Below, piece after piece: positions 4,647 through 9,055 of a stretch of DNA of 9,055 nucleotides. The notes beneath the pieces were generated by a model. That model was not told the origin of the DNA, searched no databases, and worked only from the letters and a program-made list of their open reading frames with translations. This DNA comes from Verrucomicrobiota bacterium (GTDB lineage Bacteria > Verrucomicrobiota > Verrucomicrobiia > Limisphaerales > AV2): NCBI GenBank assembly GCA_003218935.1, contig QHPA01000137.1:1-9055 (forward strand). Reading direction: 5' to 3'. How positions within the stretch are numbered: the first letter of the stretch is position 1; each line of letters opens with the position of its first letter. Made by a program: the position numbers and the translations under genes.

Positions 4647-6619
4647 TGCGATGCGGTTTTCTGCTTCTTCAATTGCCCATCTGTAGGCGCGGGCATGTGT
4701 TCGCGAAACCACGCTTTGACCGGTTCTTCAATCTCATTAAACCAATACCCGATGACCTTGTGATCGGCTTCGGGGATCAGCAGACGTTTTGATCCAGCCG
4801 GAGCCGCTTGTTCGAGTGCGTTCAGGTCGTTGGTCGAGCAGATGGCGTCCTTTCCGCCGCCGATCAACAGCACCGGCTCTTTGAGATGGCGCATCGCCGT
4901 TTCACCCGACCAGTCGGTCCACTTGATATCAAGCCGGGCCGCCGCCAGAGCGCTGGCTTCTTTGAGTACCTCCGACGACAGGGAAGCTTCATTTTGTCTG
5001 GCCATGCGCGCGAAGGCTTGCTCAGGTTGATTATACGGAGCGATGGCCACGACGGTGCCGACGCGCGGATCGCGAGCGGCCCAATGCAACGCCAGGCTGG
5101 CCCCGTAGCCGACTCCCAGCACGCCCACTTTTTCGGCACACGCCCGTTGCTGAGTCAGGTAATCCAATAATTGCCTTAAATCCGCGGTCTCGTACTTGCC
5201 GTAAGAAATGGTCTCGCCCGAAGAATCGCCGTGGCCGCGCAGATCAGGCAGGATGATGTTGTAACCCGCCTGAGCGAGCACCCAGGCCCACGGAACCATG
5301 TGCTCCTTTTGGTAATTGTAATCGTGGAGCAGGAGAAGAGTTCCTCGATTCCGGACCGGCGCGGCTGGGGAACGGTTGTTTTCAGGAAGACCCTCAAACC
5401 ACAACTTTCCTTCTCCATCCGCAACCGGTATCACCTTCGAGGCCACTTTCATCCGGTAATCGCCATACGGCATTTGAACCACACGCAGTTTTGCCGACGG
5501 CGGACCCACCGAGATGAAACGGGGTGGGTCCCACGAAAAGACTTTGGAAAATGCATCTGGCTTGCCCGGGCGCAGGTTTGGCGCAGACACCAGGCGTGCC
5601 GCCAGAGATTCCTTGTCGTTACCGGACGGGGGCAAGCCCTCCGTTTCCCACCATCCCGAAGTGGATCCCAGCGTGTTCGTGGAGCCGGGCTCATTTGCGA
5701 GAGGCCCGACGCTCTGGCGCTGGAGATACATTGTGCGTTTAGGAAAATTGAAAGTGACCAGGTGCCGGGCCAGAAACCGCAGACCGACAAGGTTGTGAAA
5801 CCGACGCCCGCCGTACTCCACCACGTTCAGATTCGTATATGTCTCGCCAGCCCAAAAACTCTCCGCGAGCCGGGCCATTCCGTTGGTCAAGACCAGGTTT
5901 TGTTGCCGCAGTTCCTGCTGGAACAGCCCCGAACTCAGCGTGCCATCGAAATTACAGCCGGTATCGATGTCCGACTTCGCGCCTTTCACGCCGACCAGAT
6001 TCTCGTGGGCAGAGACTGTGCTAAAGAAAATAGAGAGAGGAAATGCCCGGCCCAAGTCTTCGCTTTTTGGAAGGTCGGGATCGAGGAACCGAATTTTTCG
6101 CGCAGCAAAATCCAGTTGAATGCAATAGTGCCGCAGACAATCCGTGCCGAGAATCCCCTGTAGTGGCTGGCCGGCTAATGGTATCATCCGCAAATCATCC
6201 GTCAGAATCCGAGCGCCGGTTAAAAGCTGGGTGTCGCCCAAATAAAGTTTGGGCGCCCGATACACGACTGCGGTCGATTTGCCACCCAACCACTTGATCC
6301 TTGCCGTCCCGTAACGCTTCCCCAATCCCGGCTCCAAGGACTTGTCTAAAAGGGTGAACGCTGCCCCTGTATCCACCATGAACAACAACTCTTCTCCACT
6401 CTCCAAACGCAGTGTCAGATAAAGCGGGTCTCCACGGCCAGCTCCTTTGTTGAATGATACCGCAGCGGGCAGCTTGGGCGGGATGGAATCGTGCGAAAAC
6501 CAGATTGGAGCCATTGCACAGGAGCAGAAAAGCGCCAGGCAGACGCAGGCGCCGATCACCGTCATCAGCAAAGGCACCCTCTGGAAGCACGGCTTCTCTC
6601 GAGAGCCGCAGCGCTCCAT
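4643..6619 (-). CDS. Fusion of bilobal retropepsin-like aspartic protease and alpha/beta-hydrolase-fold domain
   Basis: 658 residues from ATG 6619. This start puts the signal segment (IGACVCLALFCSC) at the same distance from the N-terminus as in the paralogue. The frame is open to 6883 but runs through intergenic repeats; ATG 6565, with AGAGGG upstream, is an alternative. Lobe 1 has MVDTG (Asp83) and GILG (155-158); lobe 2 has DIDTG (Asp219) and LVGL (278-281). From about residue 427 an alpha/beta-hydrolase domain follows: TLLLLHDYN (oxyanion strand), ILPDLRGHGDSSGE (456-469), the nucleophile elbow GVGYG (502-506), GGGKD (Asp591) and ADHK (His620). The elbow is normally G-x-S-x-G. The Ser codon position is GGC (Gly504), so the hydrolase triad lacks its nucleophile. 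The linker 310-425 is Ser/Gly/Pro-rich in part. It is first of three coupled genes. Envelope location is inferred; the enzyme's target is unknown. Confidence 0.75.
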   Translation of the reverse strand: MERCGSREKPCFQRVPLLMTVIGACVCLALFCSCAMAPIWFSHDSIPPKLPAAVSFNKGAGRGDPLYLTLRLESGEELLFMVDTGAAFTLLDKSLEPGLGKRYGTARIKWLGGKSTAVVYRAPKLYLGDTQLLTGARILTDDLRMIPLAGQPLQGILGTDCLRHYCIQLDFAARKIRFLDPDLPKSEDLGRAFPLSIFFSTVSAHENLVGVKGAKSDIDTGCNFDGTLSSGLFQQELRQQNLVLTNGMARLAESFWAGETYTNLNVVEYGGRRFHNLVGLRFLARHLVTFNFPKRTMYLQRQSVGPLANEPGSTNTLGSTSGWWETEGLPPSGNDKESLAARLVSAPNLRPGKPDAFSKVFSWDPPRFISVGPPSAKLRVVQMPYGDYRMKVASKVIPVADGEGKLWFEGLPENNRSPAAPVRNRGTLLLLHDYNYQKEHMVPWAWVLAQAGYNIILPDLRGHGDSSGETISYGKYETADLRQLLDYLTQQRACAEKVGVLGVGYGASLALHWAARDPRVGTVVAIAPYNQPEQAFARMARQNEASLSSEVLKEASALAAARLDIKWTDWSGETAMRHLKEPVLLIGGGKDAICSTNDLNALEQAAPAGSKRLLIPEADHKVIGYWFNEIEEPVKAWFREHMPAPTDGQLKKQKTASQ

Positions 6620-6775
6620 CGAGTGGGGGGTGAGAGATTTGTTCGTTCTGGATCGCCTTATTGGCATTCGTCTGGATAAGGCCCGGTCAATTCTCGGCAG
6701 AATATCCGAATACCAGTCCCTCACGGTCCGACGGAGAAAGTAAATACGGTGTTTACCCCGTCGCTCGCTCTGAAC

Positions 6776-6838
6776 GCCGGGCGTGGCGCCCGGCTCTATA
6801 GCAGGCAAGATGCCCGGCTGCCAGGGCGGCAATGCCCT
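6776..6838. repeat. Cluster of short GC-rich hairpins between operon and topoisomerase gene
   Basis: GCCGGGCG (6776-6783), TGG loop, CGCCCGGC (6787-6794) is a perfect 8-bp hairpin. A second small one, AGGGC (6823-6827) and GCCCT (6834-6838), lies downstream, and between them GCAGGCAAGATGCCCGGC repeats the CCCGGC core. This is the only notable content of the gene-free stretch 6620-6891. It could help end topoisomerase transcription (minus strand) but lacks a T-run. I recall similar 'GCCGGGCGCCACGCCCGGC' and 'GCCGGGCATCTTGCCTGC' text as dispersed intergenic repeats in Verrucomicrobia. Confidence 0.5.
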
Positions 6839-6891
6839 TTTGCGCTCCTTCCAACCTGTGGAGCACCCGCAATGCGAAGGCATGCGCGCGC

Positions 6892-8916
6892 TCAGGCAAA
6901 CTCAATTTGCGTCGTGGTCGCCTTCTCGTCCCAGCCGCGGGTCGGTTCGGCGGTGACGGATGAAATGTCCTTGTTCGAGATCTGGCGCCCGCGTGTCTTC
7001 GGGCTTTTGACTTCGATCTGCGACGGGGCGCAGGTTTGCTGGCTGATTTTCTGGTGCGGCGCGGGCTTGTAGCGGACGTAAAGAATCTTCGGCGTGTCGG
7101 GCGCGAAGAACAGGATGCGCGACTTGTCCGGGATGCAAAGATACGCCTTGTTCAGGATCGTCCCGCCGAATTTGAATCGTTTGAGGTAGCTCGCCTTGCG
7201 GTCGGTGTAGGCGCACGTGAACACACGCTCGCGCTCGGGCAACCCGCAGTAAAACAGTTCCGGCCCGACGAACATTTTTTCCGGCAGTTCGGTGACCTTG
7301 TAATGGCCGTCCTTGAACACGAGGACAATCTTGTCGAACTTCGTGCACTCGAGGTTGAACTCTTCGCCGGACACTTTGTAGCCGACGTAGCCGCTCTCGC
7401 GGTCGTAAGCGACCTTGAACGCCTTGAACGCGGCCTCCTTGGCATCCACCTCGTCGTAGCGGCTGGACTTCGTCAGGCGCGGATACAGCGGCCCGTATTT
7501 TTCGAGCAATCCTTCGAGATGGCCGATGACGTAGCGGGTCAGGTTCTTCAGGTTCTTGCGCGTCTCGGCGAGGTCGGCCTTCACCTGCTCCATCTCCCGG
7601 CGGTGCTGGTTGATGTCGAACAGCGAGATGCGACGGATGCGTACGGCGAGCAACCGTTCGACATCGGCGCCGGCCAGCTCGCGCAGCAGTTGCCGGTGGA
7701 ACTGCTTGAAGCCGTGGTGAACCGCGGCGACGACCGCCTCGTTGGTTTTGCACTGCTCGATCTTTTTGTAAATCCGCTCCTCGATGAAAATGCGTTCCAG
7801 GGTGCGAAAGTGCAGTTCGTCCTGCAGCTTCTGCTCCTTCAGTTGGAGTTCACGCTTCAGCGTGTCCACGAGCTGCGCCGTGTTCTCCTTGAGCACCTCC
7901 GATACCGTCATCTCGACCGGCCGGTTGTTTTTGATGACGATGATGCGGCTCGCGATGGTGACTTCGCAATCGGTGAACGCGTAAAGCGCATCGACAAGTT
8001 GCTCGGCGCTCACGCCGCCGGGCGCCTTGATTTCTATCTCGACGTCTTCGGAGGTGAAATCGTTGACGCTCTTCACCTTGATCTTGCCTTTGCGCGCGGC
8101 GTCTTCAATGGAAGCGATGAGCGAGTCGGTCGTGGTCGTGGGCGGAATTTCTTTGATGATGACGGTCGAGTCGTCCTTGGTTTTGATTTTCGCGCGGACC
8201 TTGATGCCGCCGGTCCCGTCCTTGTAATCGCGGGCGTCCATGAGGCCGCCCGTCGGAAAATCAGGCAGCAGCTTGAACGACTGCTTCTTCAGGATGGCAA
8301 TTTGCGCCTCGATCAGTTCGGGGAAATTGTGCGGCAGAATCTTGCAGGACATGCCCACCGCGATGCCCTCGGTGCCGAGCATCAAGAGCAGCGGCAGTTT
8401 CGACGGCAAAGCGACCGGCTCATGGTTGCGCCCGTCGTAGCTCGGCACAAACTCGGTGAGATCATTGTTGAAAATCTCCGCGCGCGCCAGTTCGGTCAGC
8501 CGGCATTCGATGTACCGCGGCGCGGCGGCTGGGTCGCCGGTGAAAATGTTACCGAAGTTGCCCTGGCCTTCGATGAGATAGCGTTTGTTGACCAGCACGA
8601 CCAGCGCGTCGGAAATCGCCGCTTCGCCGTGCGGATGATATTGCGCACAATGGCCGGAGATAGTCGCCACCTTGATGAAACGTCCGTCGTCCTTCTCGTG
8701 CAGCGACCACAGGATGCGCCGTTGCACGGGTTTCAAGCCGTCGGCGAGATTGGGAATCGCGCGGTCGCGGATGACGTAGGAGGCGTATTGCAGGAAGCTG
8801 GTGTCCACGCGCCGGTGCAGCGGCAGTTCGATTTTCGTCGGCTTGCCATTGCGGGGTCGGGCCGGTGCCGCCTCTGTCTCAGCAATGACTTCAGTTTTTT
8901 TCTTCGGTGCGCTCAT
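6892..8916 (-). CDS. parC: Type IIA DNA topoisomerase subunit A (ParC-like, gyrase/topoisomerase IV)
   Basis: 674 residues from ATG 8916 (MSAPKKKTE...). The frame is open to 9030, but that extension (RARCPHRATAST) is encoded by an intergenic hairpin repeat and is rejected. This subunit cuts and rejoins DNA in the ATP-dependent gyrase/topoisomerase IV complex, with a GyrB/ParE partner not in this window. Seen: LADGLKPVQRRILW (57-70), YHPHGEAAISDAL (93-105), GQGNFGNI (117-124) and the catalytic Tyr135 after Arg134 in APRYIECRL. Then come the tower/coiled-coil region (about 340-480) and a short C-terminal domain (about 500-620; FDKIVLVFKDGHYKVTELPEK, RFKFGGTILNK). The GyrA-box (QRRGGKG-like) is absent and the chain is shorter than typical GyrA (800 or more), which favours a ParC-like protein as in Chlamydiae and Bacteroidetes. 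The symbol is tentative between parC and gyrA. The position matching quinolone-site Ser83 of E. coli GyrA is Ala99; the Asp87 equivalent is kept (Asp103). Confidence 0.93.
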   Translation of the reverse strand: MSAPKKKTEVIAETEAAPARPRNGKPTKIELPLHRRVDTSFLQYASYVIRDRAIPNLADGLKPVQRRILWSLHEKDDGRFIKVATISGHCAQYHPHGEAAISDALVVLVNKRYLIEGQGNFGNIFTGDPAAAPRYIECRLTELARAEIFNNDLTEFVPSYDGRNHEPVALPSKLPLLLMLGTEGIAVGMSCKILPHNFPELIEAQIAILKKQSFKLLPDFPTGGLMDARDYKDGTGGIKVRAKIKTKDDSTVIIKEIPPTTTTDSLIASIEDAARKGKIKVKSVNDFTSEDVEIEIKAPGGVSAEQLVDALYAFTDCEVTIASRIIVIKNNRPVEMTVSEVLKENTAQLVDTLKRELQLKEQKLQDELHFRTLERIFIEERIYKKIEQCKTNEAVVAAVHHGFKQFHRQLLRELAGADVERLLAVRIRRISLFDINQHRREMEQVKADLAETRKNLKNLTRYVIGHLEGLLEKYGPLYPRLTKSSRYDEVDAKEAAFKAFKVAYDRESGYVGYKVSGEEFNLECTKFDKIVLVFKDGHYKVTELPEKMFVGPELFYCGLPERERVFTCAYTDRKASYLKRFKFGGTILNKAYLCIPDKSRILFFAPDTPKILYVRYKPAPHQKISQQTCAPSQIEVKSPKTRGRQISNKDISSVTAEPTRGWDEKATTTQIEFA

Positions 8917-8927
8917 GTTGTCGCGGG

Positions 8928-8955
8928 ATTCTGGCAAATGCGGACCGGGGGTCAA
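8928..8955 (-). promoter_or_regulatory. Possible sigma70-type promoter for the topoisomerase gene
   Basis: On the minus strand TTGACC (8955-8950; 5 of 6 to TTGACA) is followed after 16 bases by CAGAAT (8933-8928; 4 of 6 to TATAAT). The expected start of transcription would be only a few bases before ATG 8916, giving a nearly leaderless mRNA; this fits the lack of a clear Shine-Dalgarno but also weakens the call. Sequence match only. Confidence 0.25.
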
Positions 8956-8988
8956 GGAATTGAACGGCGGTTGCCCTGTTGAAGCCGT

Positions 8989-9010
8989 GGCGCGGTGAGG
9001 ACACCGCGCC
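8989..9010. repeat. Perfect 9-bp hairpin repeat (GGCGCGGTG-AGGA-CACCGCGCC)
   Basis: Arms 8989-8997 and 9002-9010 are exactly complementary around a 4-base loop. The minus strand reads GGCGCGGTGTCCTCACCGCG..., a text I recall as frequent between genes in verrucomicrobial genomes. It lies 73 bases before the topoisomerase start and is translated into a false N-terminal extension (RARCPHRA) if the first ATG (9030) is used. The remaining bases to 9055 show nothing further. Confidence 0.65.
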
Positions 9011-9055
9011 CTACCGTTTTCGAGGTTCATGGTGCCAATGCGGGGACAAAGACCG

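Noticed and set aside
5231..6163. 310-codon plus-strand frame opposite the protease-hydrolase fusion
   Set aside because: Shadow of the minus-strand coding frame, which has DTG motifs and hydrolase motifs; the antisense peptide has none.
6620..6883. 88-residue N-terminal extension of the fusion protease from ATG 6883
   Set aside because: It is encoded by intergenic hairpin sequence, is Arg-rich, and would bury the export signal.
7036..8982. 648-codon open frame on the plus strand opposite the topoisomerase gene
   Set aside because: It is antisense to a clearly conserved ParC-like gene and shows no recognisable domain; it is a by-product of GC-rich codon use.

Overview
The window (9055 bases, GC-rich) looks like a chromosomal piece of a PVC-group bacterium, most likely Verrucomicrobiota of the Pedosphaera/Limisphaera type. 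This is an inference from three things: the gene families present, a topoisomerase A subunit of the short ParC-like kind known from Chlamydiae and Bacteroidetes, and short intergenic repeats that I recall from such genomes. No rRNA, tRNA, CRISPR array, transposase or phage gene was seen.

Layout. Positions 1-263 are non-coding and hold two pyrimidine/purine inverted repeats. On the plus strand, 264-1382 encodes a secreted sialidase-like (BNR/Asp-box) protein. It is followed closely by a secreted protein of unknown function that is broken into two frames (1392-1667 and 1670-2143). Positions 2144-2433 are non-coding and contain a perfect 18-base hairpin repeat and a three-unit 10-base tandem repeat. 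A small glyoxalase/VOC protein follows at 2434-2805.

From 2806 everything is on the minus strand. Three genes, in transcription order, form a translationally coupled set: a bilobal retropepsin-like aspartic protease fused to an alpha/beta-hydrolase domain (start about 6619, end 4643); a stand-alone paralogue of the protease part (4646-3678); and a lipoprotein with the C-terminal half of a basic-secretory-protein domain (3681-3031). Both junctions are ATGA stop/start overlaps. The last gene appears to be frameshifted near 3094-3100, with its natural C-terminus left in another frame (to 2913). Upstream lie about 270 non-coding bases with clustered hairpins, then a ParC-type topoisomerase subunit (8916-6892) whose 5' region carries another hairpin repeat.

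How the genes fit together. The three coupled genes are all predicted to be exported and probably membrane-anchored, so they may form one cell-envelope module; its substrate is unknown. Each protease chain carries two DTG motifs, as in a single-chain pseudodimer. The hydrolase domain has Gly where the nucleophile Ser should be, so it may be a pseudoenzyme. Together with the two split genes this shows unusual decay or accelerated change in the accessory part of the window, while the topoisomerase gene looks intact.
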